Shown piece by piece: positions 47,002 through 56,156 of a stretch of DNA of 64,000 nt. How positions within the stretch are numbered: the first letter of the stretch is position 1; every line of letters begins with the position of its first letter. The translations under genes and the position numbers were made by a program. Source of the DNA: Thalassotalea loyana (GTDB lineage Bacteria; Pseudomonadota; Gammaproteobacteria; Enterobacterales; Alteromonadaceae); NCBI RefSeq assembly GCF_030161435.1, contig NZ_BSSV01000006.1, forward strand, positions 248,001 through 312,000, in the 5' to 3' direction. The notes beneath the pieces were generated by a model. The model made no database searches and was not told the DNA's origin. It saw nothing but the letters and a program-made list of their open reading frames with translations.

Positions 47002-48208
47002 TTTTTTGCTCTTGTTTTTTATCAATAGGTTCTGGTTGCGAGGCGACTTTACTCGCAGGCTCATCTCTAACATGGTCTATAACTACTGTAGCAGATATTT
47101 TGTCGTGGATAGCTTGTCGATTAGAATCCCAAAATACTTGCAGAAAGCCCAACATACCCGTTGCAATACCAGCGCCATAACCACCATAGCGGCCAAAACT
47201 ATCCCATAAAGATAATGGTGTACCATCTAACTGTATAACTCGAATCCCAAGTAGCTTCTTACCCGGTGTTTGGCCACGCCATGCAGATGTGAATACGGTA
47301 AAATAAAATGCCGCCCAACCAAAACCTAATCCTAAATCTTGAATGAGTGCTTCAGCATATTTGACGATTGAGTATACCGGCTTACCTTCATTGTTGACTT
47401 GGGGCTCAGCTACAGAAACATTTGGCGCTTGTTCACTAGCAGGCTCCGTCTCTAATAATTGACTTTGAGTCAGTGTTTCATCAGGCAATAAATGTTCTTT
47501 ATGATAGTTAATTAAATATTGTGTAAGCTGCTCTTTGTTTTCTTCTTTTAAGATTGTATGTTGAGTTAACTCACCATACAAACTTTCTAACACACTTGGT
47601 TTAAACGGAATACCTGCCAACAAATCGAGCTTAGGTGGTATTTCTTCTTGCCAACATGACAATGTCATGCAATCACTGTTTTTAATTGTCGCTGCTACGC
47701 TGGCGGTGGTTGCCGTAAAGACAATGGCTTGCTCTGCTGAGAGTTCTTTGTCAGCTGCAAGCAATGGTTCAGTGTTGACGGCTGGCTCATCTACATTATT
47801 GTTATACGGGTCAATAATCGCAGGCAAAATCGACATTAATGCAATAAACAAACAAATCGCCGATAGCCAGCGCGCAAGTCGCCTTCGCTTTCTACCCGTC
47901 GTTTTATTTTCAGGGTTCATTTTCTCAAAAAATTGTGTTTTTGATACGCGATAAAATGTAATTGAGAGGAAAATGGCGAGTAACTCACCTGGGGCATCAC
48001 TAAGCAAGGCAACAATAAACAGGTCAACGAGCAACGCAATGAGTCTGCGAGAGGGAGTTGCTAGCGACAACCCAAATAAAGATTGGTCAATCTTAAAAGC
48101 AAACGGAGTTAATACCTTCATCGTGTCATTCTTAGACAATATAGCCTCATGTGACACTTGTTCGTCTTTGAGTGGATGATCTTTTTTATTGTTATCGATA
48201 TCGTCCAT
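46988..48208 (-). CDS. RDD family membrane protein
   Basis: A 406-residue protein with an interrupted RDD domain. The first helices (about 55-85, RRLIALLVDLFIVALL) and a TM near 115-130 are separated by a long soluble segment (about 135-290) from the last part, which has GQTPGKKLLGIRVIQLDG and the closing NRQAIHDKISATVVID. The inserted segment is unusual for the family, where the domain is normally compact. Some RDD proteins have Na+/H+ antiport activity; the role here is unknown. AAAAGGA precedes the ATG. Confidence 0.85.
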   Translation of the reverse strand: MDDIDNNKKDHPLKDEQVSHEAILSKNDTMKVLTPFAFKIDQSLFGLSLATPSRRLIALLVDLFIVALLSDAPGELLAIFLSITFYRVSKTQFFEKMNPENKTTGRKRRRLARWLSAICLFIALMSILPAIIDPYNNNVDEPAVNTEPLLAADKELSAEQAIVFTATTASVAATIKNSDCMTLSCWQEEIPPKLDLLAGIPFKPSVLESLYGELTQHTILKEENKEQLTQYLINYHKEHLLPDETLTQSQLLETEPASEQAPNVSVAEPQVNNEGKPVYSIVKYAEALIQDLGLGFGWAAFYFTVFTSAWRGQTPGKKLLGIRVIQLDGTPLSLWDSFGRYGGYGAGIATGMLGFLQVFWDSNRQAIHDKISATVVIDHVRDEPASKVASQPEPIDKKQEQKNENH

Positions 48209-48318
48209 ATAAATCCTTTTGATATTTTTGTTAAACTGCAGGTTTTCAGACGGCGCTGCTCCAGTATTTCTACCTTAGCTTTTGGAGATGCTTACCGCCT
48301 TTTTACGTAAAGGGTTAA

Positions 48319-49491
48319 CTACAACAGTTTTTTAATTCCTTGCGTTAAACCCGCAACCGTTAACCCGAACATACGCTGCTCAAAAATCTCGTTAATAATA
48401 CCTATCGAATGATAATAGCGCCAAGCCTCTTCTGGTTGAGGGTTAAGCCAAATAGCTTTATCAAAGTGCTCTAATACTCGTCTTAACCAAACTTCACCAG
48501 ATTCTTGGTTCCAATGTTCAACACTACCGCCTGGATAGGTTATTTCATAGGGCCCCATTGTTGCATCACCAACAAAAATCACCTTATAGTCAGACGAGTA
48601 CTTATGTAGCACGTCATACAAATCAATCGTTTCTGTGCGTCGTCGTTGGTTGTTTTGCCAAACCTTTTCGTAGACACAATTATGGAAATAAAAGAATTCA
48701 AGGTGTTTAAATTCCGTATGAACGGCACTAAAAAGCTGCTCACAAATCTTAATATGGTCATCCATCGAACCACCAATATCAAAGAACATTAACAGTTTTA
48801 CCGCATTGTGGCGCTCAGGCTTCATTTTTAAGTCAAGATACCCTGCGTTCTTTGCAGTCGCTGAAATCGTATCATCCATATCAAGCTCTTCACTTGCTCC
48901 TGTTCGAGCAAACTGCCTGAGTTTTCTTAGCGCAACTTTTAGATTACGCGTCCCTATTTCAACTTCATGATCAAGGTTTTTAAACTCCCGCTTGTCCCAG
49001 ACTTTCGCTGCTCGTCGATGTCGCGACTCTTTTTGACCTATACGAACACCTTCAGGGTTATAACCATAAGCGCCAAACGGTGATGTACCACCAGTACCTA
49101 TCCACTTGTTACCTCCTTGATGGCGCTTCTCTTGTTCTTTGAGTCTCTCTTGTAACGTTTCCATGAGTTTTTCAAAGCCACCTAGTGCTTCAATCTGCTC
49201 TTTTTCTTCATCCGTTAAGAGCTTTTCCATTTGTTTTTCTAGCCATGATTGCGGGATTTCAGACAGATCTAATTCTAACGATTCGACGCCTTCAAAATAA
49301 TCAGCAAACGCACGATCAAACCGGTCATAAAATCGCTCATCTTTGACTAAAATGGCACGGCTTAAGGAGTAAAACCCATTTAAATCAGCAAATACTAGGT
49401 GTTGCTCTAGGGCACGCAATAAATCAAGCAACTCACGCAAAGTACACGGAACTTTGTATTCGCGAAGTTTAAAGAAAAAACTAATCAGCAT
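48319..49491 (-). CDS. VWA (CoxE-like) domain protein paired with MoxR ATPase
   Basis: A 390-residue cytoplasmic protein with a helical N-terminal part, a charged linker and a C-terminal VWA domain (about 210-390). The MIDAS motif reads DIGGSMDD, i.e. Asp-x-Gly-x-Ser, so the first Ser of the usual DxSxS is Gly. MoxR-VWA pairs act as metal-dependent chaperones or insertases for protein complexes. It follows the MoxR gene by three bases. The target is unknown. Confidence 0.87.
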   Translation of the reverse strand: MLISFFFKLREYKVPCTLRELLDLLRALEQHLVFADLNGFYSLSRAILVKDERFYDRFDRAFADYFEGVESLELDLSEIPQSWLEKQMEKLLTDEEKEQIEALGGFEKLMETLQERLKEQEKRHQGGNKWIGTGGTSPFGAYGYNPEGVRIGQKESRHRRAAKVWDKREFKNLDHEVEIGTRNLKVALRKLRQFARTGASEELDMDDTISATAKNAGYLDLKMKPERHNAVKLLMFFDIGGSMDDHIKICEQLFSAVHTEFKHLEFFYFHNCVYEKVWQNNQRRRTETIDLYDVLHKYSSDYKVIFVGDATMGPYEITYPGGSVEHWNQESGEVWLRRVLEHFDKAIWLNPQPEEAWRYYHSIGIINEIFEQRMFGLTVAGLTQGIKKLL

Positions 49492-49494
49492 TGT

Positions 49495-50340
49495 TTAGCG
49501 ACCAGCACGCTGTAAAAACGCAAGTTTTTCAAACAAATGGACGTCCTGCTCATTTTTCAATAGCGCACCATGTAATGGTGGAATCACCTTGCTTTGTCGT
49601 TTTTCTTTTATTAATTCCGGGTCGATATCTTCAGCAAGCAATAATTTTAACCAATCAATTAATTCCGATGTAGAAGGCTTTTTCTTTAATCCCGGAATTT
49701 CACGTAAGTCGAAAAACATCGCAAGTGCTTCATCGAGTAAATCCTTCTTGATCGTTGGAAAGTGAACGTCAACAATCGCCTGCATTTGTTCTGCATCAGG
49801 AAACTTAATGTAGTGGAAGAAGCAGCGGCGCAAAAATGCATCAGGTAATTCTTTTTCATTGTTAGAGGTAATGATGACTATCGGGCGCTGAGTCGCTACC
49901 ACTTTTTCTTGAGTTTCATAAACAAAAAACTCCATCTTATCGAGCTCTTGTAATAAATCATTAGGAAACTCTATATCGGCTTTATCTATCTCATCAATCA
50001 GCAAAACTGGACGTTTATCTTGCGTGAACGCATGCCAAAGTTTGCCTTTAACAATATAGTTTGCAATGTCATGCACTTTATCATCACCAAGTTGGCTATC
50101 TCGTAAACGAGACACGGCATCATATTCGTATAAACCTTGCTGGGCTTTCGTCGTTGATTTGATATGCCATTGAATCAGTTCAGTGCCTAAGCTTTCAGCC
50201 AACTCTTCAGCTAACATTGTTTTACCTGTGCCCGGCTCGCCTTTAATTAGCAATGGGCGTTCTAAATGAATTGCTGCGTTTACTGCAAGTTGAAGATCGT
50301 CTGATGCAATGTAATTGCTTGTGCCCTTAAATGCTGTCAT
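49495..50340 (-). CDS. MoxR-family AAA+ ATPase
   Basis: A 281-residue AAA+ ATPase with Walker A (KGEPGTGKT), Walker B (VLLIDEIDKAD), sensor 1 (VIITSNNEKELPDAFLRRCF, including the arginine finger) and a C-terminal lid. With the VWA protein encoded next it forms a chaperone-like pair. It is divergent from cysK across about 150 bases. Confidence 0.92.
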   Translation of the reverse strand: MTAFKGTSNYIASDDLQLAVNAAIHLERPLLIKGEPGTGKTMLAEELAESLGTELIQWHIKSTTKAQQGLYEYDAVSRLRDSQLGDDKVHDIANYIVKGKLWHAFTQDKRPVLLIDEIDKADIEFPNDLLQELDKMEFFVYETQEKVVATQRPIVIITSNNEKELPDAFLRRCFFHYIKFPDAEQMQAIVDVHFPTIKKDLLDEALAMFFDLREIPGLKKKPSTSELIDWLKLLLAEDIDPELIKEKRQSKVIPPLHGALLKNEQDVHLFEKLAFLQRAGR

Positions 50341-50369
50341 GAGTATTGATACACCTTAATTTATTGGAT

Positions 50370-50397
50370 TTGTGATACATTTCGTTTCCCTTATAAC
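50370..50397 (+). promoter_or_regulatory. Candidate sigma70 promoter of cysK
   Basis: TTGTGA (50370-50375) and TATAAC (50392-50397) with a 16-base spacer, about 95 bases before the cysK start. Both hexamers differ from consensus. Confidence 0.4.
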
Positions 50398-50492
50398 TTT
50401 TTTATCTATATGTTATAACGAAATATCACTTCTTTTTATTTATATAGAAGCTAATCTTAACGAGTTAAGAAAAATATTCCATAGGATTTGAA

Positions 50493-51458
50493 ATGGCGAG
50501 CATATACCAAGACAATTCGACATCTATCGGCAAAACGCCGTTAGTTAAATTAAACCGTGTAACAGGTGGCAACGTTTACGCAAAAATTGAAGCACGCAAC
50601 CCAAGCTTCTCAGTGAAGTGCCGCATCGGCGCTAACATGATTTGGGACGCAGAAAAACGCGGCGTATTAACCGAAGGTAAAGAAATCATTGAACCTACCA
50701 GTGGTAATACAGGTATTGCATTAGCTTTCGTAGCTGCGGCACGCGGTTATGCGATCACGCTTACAATGCCAAATACCATGAGCCTTGAACGTCGTAAGCT
50801 TTTGGCCGCTTTAGGTGCGAAATTAGAGCTTACTGAAGGTGCTAAAGGTATGAAAGGCGCGATTGAAAAGGCAAAAGAGATTGCGGACTCTGATGAGAAA
50901 TACGTATTACTTGGCCAATTCGATAACCCAGCGAACCCAGAAATTCATGAGCAAACAACTGGTCCTGAAATTTGGGAAGATACTGAAGGTAACATTGATA
51001 TTTTCGTAGCGGGCGTAGGTACTGGTGGTACAATTACTGGTGTTAGTCGTTACATCAAAAACACCCAAGGTAAAGCGATTGAATCAATTGCTGTTGAACC
51101 AACAGACTCACCTGTCATTAGCCAAACATTAGCTGGTGAAGAAGTAAAACCAGGTCCTCATAAGATCCAAGGCATTGGTGCTGGCTTTATTCCAGGTAAC
51201 CTTGACTTAGATGTTATCGATGGTGTTGAGCAAGTATCAAACGAAGACGCGATGGAAATGGCGCACTTATTAATGCGTGAAGAAGGCATTTTAGCTGGTA
51301 TTTCTTCTGGTGCTGCTGTTGTTGCAGCAAAACGTCTTGCAGAGAAGCCAGGCAATGAAGATAAAAACATTGTTGTAATATTACCAAGCTCTGCTGAGCG
51401 TTACTTATCAAGCCCACTTTTCTCTGATTCATTCAGTGAAAAAGAACTTGTTCAATAA
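50493..51458 (+). CDS. cysK: Cysteine synthase A (O-acetylserine sulfhydrylase)
   Basis: A 321-residue PLP enzyme that makes cysteine from O-acetylserine and sulfide. The PLP Lys is in [14 protein letters not shown], identical to the E. coli stretch, the substrate loop is TSGNTG and the phosphate-binding loop is [12 protein letters not shown] precedes the ATG. It stands alone with its own terminator. Confidence 0.95.
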   Translation: MASIYQDNSTSIGKTPLVKLNRVTGGNVYAKIEARNPSFSVKCRIGANMIWDAEKRGVLTEGKEIIEPTSGNTGIALAFVAAARGYAITLTMPNTMSLERRKLLAALGAKLELTEGAKGMKGAIEKAKEIADSDEKYVLLGQFDNPANPEIHEQTTGPEIWEDTEGNIDIFVAGVGTGGTITGVSRYIKNTQGKAIESIAVEPTDSPVISQTLAGEEVKPGPHKIQGIGAGFIPGNLDLDVIDGVEQVSNEDAMEMAHLLMREEGILAGISSGAAVVAAKRLAEKPGNEDKNIVVILPSSAERYLSSPLFSDSFSEKELVQ

Positions 51459-51484
51459 GTTACACTAGCTTTGTAACTTTCGTT

Positions 51485-51513
51485 GAAAAAAGCACCATCT
51501 GGTGCTTTTTTTA
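51485..51513 (+). terminator. cysK terminator
   Basis: AAAAAAGCACCA/TGGTGCTTTTTTT hairpin, about 27 bases after the stop. Confidence 0.92.
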
Positions 51514-51600
51514 TAACTTATCCCCCGTAAAAACCTTTTTATTTATAAAAAATTAGTTATCATGAATTTAAATGGATGTAATTTAAAACAGATAAACCTC

Positions 51601-52032
51601 ATGAAGACCTTTGCAAAAATAACGTTACTTTTATTTTCTATTTTTTTACTTGGCTGTGAAAGCGAACAAGATATTACGGAAATAAAGAACCCTGAAATTG
51701 TTGCAGTTGAATTTTTTAATGCGCTTTATAACGAACGCAACGTTAAGAAAGCAGCAAGTGTGTGCAGTCCTAAACTAGCACGCATTATTTTACACTATCA
51801 TTCGCCAGAAGCCGTGGCTCGTCACCTTTTTAATATGCAATATGATGAAGTTAAAGTGACGCCAGATGACAGTGGTGTAAAAGTTCGTGAGCAATTTAAT
51901 GAGAAAGCGAACGTTACACTGTATTTTGACGGTAAATATAACGATGAAAAACACCGTGACGTTAAACGAGTTGCAATGTTGCAAGTGAACGGAAAATGGG
52001 TAATTGATAAAATTCTAAAAGATCCATTCTAA
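51601..52032 (+). CDS. Lipoprotein of unknown function
   Basis: A 143-residue lipoprotein (lipobox LLGC, Cys about 18). The mature domain (EIVAVEFFNALYNERNVKKAASVC, then VNGKWVIDKIL) has the look of a small NTF2-like/DUF4878-type fold, but I cannot assign it firmly. The ATG at 51601 gives a clean signal; an ATG at 51562 adds 13 residues before it. A strong terminator follows. Confidence 0.78.
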   Translation: MKTFAKITLLLFSIFLLGCESEQDITEIKNPEIVAVEFFNALYNERNVKKAASVCSPKLARIILHYHSPEAVARHLFNMQYDEVKVTPDDSGVKVREQFNEKANVTLYFDGKYNDEKHRDVKRVAMLQVNGKWVIDKILKDPF

Positions 52033-52045
52033 TCATATGATGAAT

Positions 52046-52087
52046 TAAAAAAGCCCTTAGCCAAGCAGTTGACTAAGGGCTTTTTTT
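52046..52087 (+). terminator. Terminator after the lipoprotein gene
   Basis: AAGCCCTTAG/CTAAGGGCTT hairpin, 12-base loop, followed by a run of seven Ts. Confidence 0.88.
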
Positions 52088-52104
52088 CATCTCAGTTACT
52101 AGAA

Positions 52105-52389
52105 TCAAACTACGTCGATAATAGCCTTCAACGCACTTACGTGAGCATTAAAACTCACCAGTCCATTTGATGTAATTGCCACCCAAGTTTTTGGGCGACC
52201 ATTGTGAGTCCGCTTCTTTAACGAAATATACCCAGCACTTTCTAAAGCTTTCAAATGCTTAGATAATACCGAATCACTTACCTCAAGCCGCTCCTTGATT
52301 AGCTTAAAGTCAAGCTCAGCGCTTGTCGCCAGTAACGCACATATTTGCAGTCTGTTTGGCGCATGAATAACGGGATCAAGTGTTGCCAT
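52105..52389 (-). CDS. Winged-helix transcriptional regulator
   Basis: A 94-residue single-domain winged-helix protein of the MarR/ArsR-like HTH_27 type: recognition region EVSDSVLSKHLKALESAGYISLKKR, then a wing (NGRPKTWVAITSNG). It lacks metal-binding cysteines. Its start overlaps the membrane-protein gene by 14 bases. The pairing with three palindromes at the operon promoter suggests autoregulation. Such small regulators often sense through their membrane partner or by dimer changes; the signal is unknown. Confidence 0.88.
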   Translation of the reverse strand: MATLDPVIHAPNRLQICALLATSAELDFKLIKERLEVSDSVLSKHLKALESAGYISLKKRTHNGRPKTWVAITSNGLVSFNAHVSALKAIIDVV

Positions 52390-52861
52390 CAGTATGCTCT
52401 TTCACTTCGATTTCACCTGTTGGGTATTTGTGTTGCAACCAGAAAAATGTCACTGCTGCTAAAAAAGAACAAACGTGTGGAGACCACTCGATACCATATT
52501 CCGTTCTTAAGTATCGGCCGCCAAACGCTAAAATTACAAAAACAAATGCCGCTATCACATTGAGCTTTTCAGACTGGCTCGATTTAGGTAAAAAGCCGAT
52601 ACGTATGCCCTGCAATCTGTATGTATATATGTATAGCGCCGTCGTTAATCCAAACATAATAGCACCGATCCACATGGCTAACGCCCACATGTTCTCATGC
52701 TCGGTCATTCCATAGCCAAAGAATATTGCCGCGAAGCTAATACTCATTACAAGCCTAATCCAGACCGAGGGTGTAGAATCGCTCAACAACGCCTGTTGTG
52801 TGTTATCAAGCAGATTTAGGGCTTCTTTAGCTTCGGAAGCTGATGTTTTATTGTCATTCAT
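52376..52861 (-). CDS. Four-TM membrane protein paired with a winged-helix regulator
   Basis: A 161-residue protein with a soluble N-terminus (about 1-32) and four predicted TM segments (about 33-51, 57-79, 100-116 and 128-143). The family is unrecognised. The ATG at 52861 was chosen because AAGGGA lies seven bases upstream and it follows the promoter at 52894-52923; longer in-frame starts would lie within the operators. It is the first gene of a two-gene operon with the regulator. Confidence 0.82.
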   Translation of the reverse strand: MNDNKTSASEAKEALNLLDNTQQALLSDSTPSVWIRLVMSISFAAIFFGYGMTEHENMWALAMWIGAIMFGLTTALYIYTYRLQGIRIGFLPKSSQSEKLNVIAAFVFVILAFGGRYLRTEYGIEWSPHVCSFLAAVTFFWLQHKYPTGEIEVKEHTDGNT

Positions 52862-52870
52862 AACTATTCC

Positions 52871-52948
52871 CTTACTTTCCATAACGGAAAGTAAGTATAA
52901 GCCATAACTTTCCATATTGGCAAGTTATAATTTTCCACATTGGAAAGT
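52871..52948 (-). promoter_or_regulatory. Three palindromic operator-like sites
   Basis: Site 1 (52871-52895) has perfect 10-base arms CTTACTTTCC/GGAAAGTAAG. Site 2 (52904-52928) has 11-base arms with one mismatch (ATAACTTTCCA/TGGCAAGTTAT). Site 3 (52930-52948) has arms ATTTTCCA/TGGAAAGT. All share TTTCC-N5-GG(A/C)AA cores starting at 52876, 52909 and 52932. They flank and overlap the promoter, as expected of a repressor. Confidence 0.8.
52894..52923 (-). promoter_or_regulatory. Sigma70 promoter of the membrane-protein/regulator operon
   Basis: On the minus strand TTGCCA (52918-52923) and TATACT (52894-52899), each five of six to consensus, with an 18-base spacer. Operator site 2 covers the -35 and spacer, and site 1 lies over the likely start of transcription. 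Confidence 0.7.
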
Positions 52949-52950
52949 CG

Positions 52951-54720
52951 TTATTTTGCGAACACTTTACCTTCTCGACGAGGGTCTGCTCCACCAACAA
53001 GTTTGTTATTTTCGACAGCGATAGCTTGGATACCTGAATTCAAACTTCTGACCATCACTTTATGGCCCATTTTTTCGAGGGCTGACTTTAATCCTTCAAC
53101 TTCAGTTCCCTGCTCCAATGTTGTGAGCTTGTTACGATTAGTCACACGAGGCAGGTTAATCGCTTCTTGTGGTGTTAACTGCCAATCAAGAATACCGATC
53201 ATAGACTGAGCAACATAATTGATAATACGACTACCACCAGGTGAACCAATAGCAAGCTTAAGACTACCGTCATTGTTAAACACCATCATAGGAGCCATTG
53301 AACTACGTGGACGTTTGTTACCTTCAACACGATTGGCCACCCATTTACCGTCTCTCTTAGGTGATAGCGCGAAGTCTGTCAGTTGATTGTTTAAAATAAA
53401 ACCATTAACCATCAATGCTGAACCAAAAGCCATTTCAATTGAGCTAGTCATCGAAATAGCATTGCCGTCAGCATCTACAACGACAATATGGCTGGTAGAA
53501 GGAAGTTCAAAGCTGTCATTATTAGCAAATGCAAACGCCCCTTTCGGTTCACCAGCTTGCGCTTTCCCCATATCCTTTTCTCTACTTATCAATTGCGCGC
53601 GATCATTAATATATTTAGGATCCAATAAACCATCAATTGGCATAGTTACGAAAGCAGGATCTGCAACATATTTATCACGATCTGCAAAAGCTAAGCGAGA
53701 GCTTTGGGTAAATAGGTGGACTGCCTCCAATGAATTTGGCTCAAGCTTTTCCATCTCAAAGCTTTGAAGGAGCGCTAACATTTGCACAACAGCAATACCA
53801 CCGGAGCTTGGTGGCGCCATACCACAGACTTTAAATTGACGATAAGGTCCACAAACAGCAGGCTGTTCAATCGGTTTATACCGCTGCATATCTTTTAATG
53901 TTAAACGCCCTGGCTCAATTGCTGCATTTTGCACTTTATTGACAATATCGCGAGCTATCCAACCATGATAGAAGGCGTCAGTGCCATCTTTAGCCAGCGA
54001 CTTGAACACCTTTGCCAATGGTTTGTTAACAAGTATGTCACCCGCTTTAATTACTTCGCCATTTGGAAAAAAATAATTTGATATTTCAGGTAATTGTGTA
54101 ATTCCAGGGTTAAATTTCATCTCAACTAATTTAGCAAGACGTGGAGAGACAACAAAGCCGTTGTCTGCTAAAGAAATTGCATCATCAAATAGCGCATTCC
54201 AAGGTAACTTTCCATGTTGTTCATGTGCCTGCTTTAGCGCTGCTAAAACGCCAGGGACACCTACCGAACGGCCACCTACTACAGCCTCTATCCAACGGAC
54301 TGGTTTACCGTCTTTACCAATAAATAAATCAGGTGTCGCTGACTGTGGAGCTGTTTCTCGGCCATCAAATGTTGTCAACGCTCTCTGCTTGCCGTCAAAA
54401 TGCAAAATAAACGCACCACCACCTATACCTGAGGACTGTGGTTCAACTAACGTTAATACCATTTGCACAGCGATTGCCGCATCGATAGCACTGCCTCCTC
54501 GAGCTAAGATGTTTTTCCCAGCTTCACTGGCATATGGATTTGCCGCAGCAACCATATATTCAGAGCCAATAACGCCTTGCTTTTGTTCATAGCCCGTTGC
54601 TGCTTCAGGTTCTCTTACTTCCCTTACTAGAGGATCTTTTGCCCACGTATTGACGGACAATAACGAGATAAGAAGTATTGAAGACTTTACGCTTAACTTT
54701 TTGTTAATTTTTACTGACAT
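52951..54720 (-). CDS. ggt: Gamma-glutamyltransferase
   Basis: A 589-residue periplasmic Ntn hydrolase (signal peptide about 1-27, ending TWA). It hydrolyses or transfers the gamma-glutamyl group of glutathione. The precursor should self-cleave before the nucleophile Thr409 in STSHIVVVD, in line with E. coli Thr391. The GIGGG stretch and KRPRSSMAPMMVF motif are present, and the small subunit ends near the C-terminus. It lies six bases after the DTW gene. Confidence 0.94.
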   Translation of the reverse strand: MSVKINKKLSVKSSILLISLLSVNTWAKDPLVREVREPEAATGYEQKQGVIGSEYMVAAANPYASEAGKNILARGGSAIDAAIAVQMVLTLVEPQSSGIGGGAFILHFDGKQRALTTFDGRETAPQSATPDLFIGKDGKPVRWIEAVVGGRSVGVPGVLAALKQAHEQHGKLPWNALFDDAISLADNGFVVSPRLAKLVEMKFNPGITQLPEISNYFFPNGEVIKAGDILVNKPLAKVFKSLAKDGTDAFYHGWIARDIVNKVQNAAIEPGRLTLKDMQRYKPIEQPAVCGPYRQFKVCGMAPPSSGGIAVVQMLALLQSFEMEKLEPNSLEAVHLFTQSSRLAFADRDKYVADPAFVTMPIDGLLDPKYINDRAQLISREKDMGKAQAGEPKGAFAFANNDSFELPSTSHIVVVDADGNAISMTSSIEMAFGSALMVNGFILNNQLTDFALSPKRDGKWVANRVEGNKRPRSSMAPMMVFNNDGSLKLAIGSPGGSRIINYVAQSMIGILDWQLTPQEAINLPRVTNRNKLTTLEQGTEVEGLKSALEKMGHKVMVRSLNSGIQAIAVENNKLVGGADPRREGKVFAK

Positions 54721-54726
54721 AACTGA

Positions 54727-55371
54727 CTATTCACTTGTTCCATTTGAATGATGTTGTTTTGGGGTAAACGATAACTGAAACTGATTAAATTTAATAAAGT
54801 TTTCAATCATTGGTTGATACTTTGCCTGATTTTGCTCCAACATTGCAAGTGCATGAACACATGCTTCAAAGCTTGATAGCGCCTGCTTTTTCTTTGTTTT
54901 TCTAATCTGATAAAAACACTCAATATCATCGGGCAGTGCTAAGCTTGGTAATTGTTGAAGATTATGTGATAACTGGAACATACGATACGCCTTTTTCCAT
55001 GTCCCATCGATAATAATTAATCCCACCGCATCACGCCATGGCATTGGTATATCACTACCTTCAACTAATTGCAGAGTATGAGCATGCTCGTTGGGATACA
55101 ACAAAAAGCAAGGTGAATTTTTAGCAATAAACGCTGCAACACTCTCGTTGGCAGAAAAATCTTCCCCAATCTCGACTTCAATATTACTCATAGAACTCGC
55201 TAACAAACCAACCGTGCCTTTGGTTTGTTTAACTTCGGTTGGGTGTTGTAATACTAAAACGTTAATATTGTTATCTACATCACAGGTAAATTGACAAATA
55301 CAGGCTCTTTTGGGCCGGTGACAAGATTTACAGTAGGCTCTTTTAGCCTGTTCAGGAATTTTTTCTTTCAT
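54727..55371 (-). CDS. tapT: DTW domain tRNA-uridine aminocarboxypropyltransferase
   Basis: A 214-residue DTW-domain protein. An N-terminal cysteine-rich part (CKSC, CIC) likely binds zinc, and the DGTW motif with LSSFEA matches TapT (YfiP) of E. coli, which adds the acp3 group to U47 of tRNA. The LYPNEHA stretch fits SAM binding in this SPOUT-like family. TapT is the likely function, although related DTW proteins (TuaA) are possible. Confidence 0.88.
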   Translation of the reverse strand: MKEKIPEQAKRAYCKSCHRPKRACICQFTCDVDNNINVLVLQHPTEVKQTKGTVGLLASSMSNIEVEIGEDFSANESVAAFIAKNSPCFLLYPNEHAHTLQLVEGSDIPMPWRDAVGLIIIDGTWKKAYRMFQLSHNLQQLPSLALPDDIECFYQIRKTKKKQALSSFEACVHALAMLEQNQAKYQPMIENFIKFNQFQLSFTPKQHHSNGTSE

Positions 55372-55530
55372 AATAGGAGTTGGATTATGTTATCTCTCTA
55401 TTGTATGCCCTAACAAAATGACTGTTAAGCAAAACCTATCGATAACAAGAAAGAGGTCTGTTGAACATTTGCGTTTGTTGACCAGATTGATATTCTACGC
55501 CATATGCTCAAATAAAAATAACAATAGACT

Positions 55531-56136
55531 ATGAATTCATTGGCGTCGTTACCGCTAAAGCCATCACAATGGTGCATACCATTAGTAATTACCATAGCAG
55601 CACTTTGCTGTTATTTTTTCGAAGAAAACTTATTTCAAACAGTTGGTTATTATCACTCAAAAATAACAAATGGTGAGGTTTGGCGACTGCTTTCAGGTCA
55701 CTTTTTTCATTCTAATAAAAATCACCTCATTATGAACCTGTTAGGGTTATGGTGCTTGTGGTTGCTCCATGGCGACTATTATCGCTATATGAATATGATA
55801 TTGGTGTACCTAGTTACTGCTATATCTACCGCGCTTGGGATGTATTTTGTTAACCCTGACATCGAGATATACGTCGGTCTATCAGGCGTTTTGCATGGTG
55901 TACTTATTTGGGGTGCCCTAAAAGACATTCAACACAAATACAACATGGGCTATTTATTACTATTTGCGACGATAGGAAAAATAGGCTTTGAACAGCATTT
56001 TGGTGCCAGCGGTGATGTGGTTGAGCTCATCGAAATGAATGTCGCAATTAATGCTCACTTGTTTGGTGCTATTGGTGGAGGCATCGCTTTCTTTATCGAG
56101 TTTTTCTATACAAAACTAAATAAAAAAGCCACCTAA
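55531..56136 (+). CDS. rrtA: Rhombosortase
   Basis: A 201-residue rhomboid-family intramembrane serine protease with about six TM segments. The catalytic Ser118 is in GLSGVLHG, His176 is in AHLFGAIGG, and the HFFHSNKNHLIMN stretch before TM2 is typical. Rhombosortases process proteins ending in GlyGly-CTERM; no such substrate is seen here, so they must lie elsewhere. It ends in a hairpin shared with the S9 peptidase. Confidence 0.88.
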   Translation: MNSLASLPLKPSQWCIPLVITIAALCCYFFEENLFQTVGYYHSKITNGEVWRLLSGHFFHSNKNHLIMNLLGLWCLWLLHGDYYRYMNMILVYLVTAISTALGMYFVNPDIEIYVGLSGVLHGVLIWGALKDIQHKYNMGYLLLFATIGKIGFEQHFGASGDVVELIEMNVAINAHLFGAIGGGIAFFIEFFYTKLNKKAT

Positions 56137-56149
56137 TTAGGTGGCTTTA
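56122..56149. terminator. Terminator between the rhombosortase and S9 peptidase genes
   Basis: AAGCCACCT/AGGTGGCTT with a four-base loop. The T-run is stronger on the minus strand (six Ts), so it mainly serves the S9 peptidase. Confidence 0.82.
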
Positions 56150-56156
56150 GCATCAG

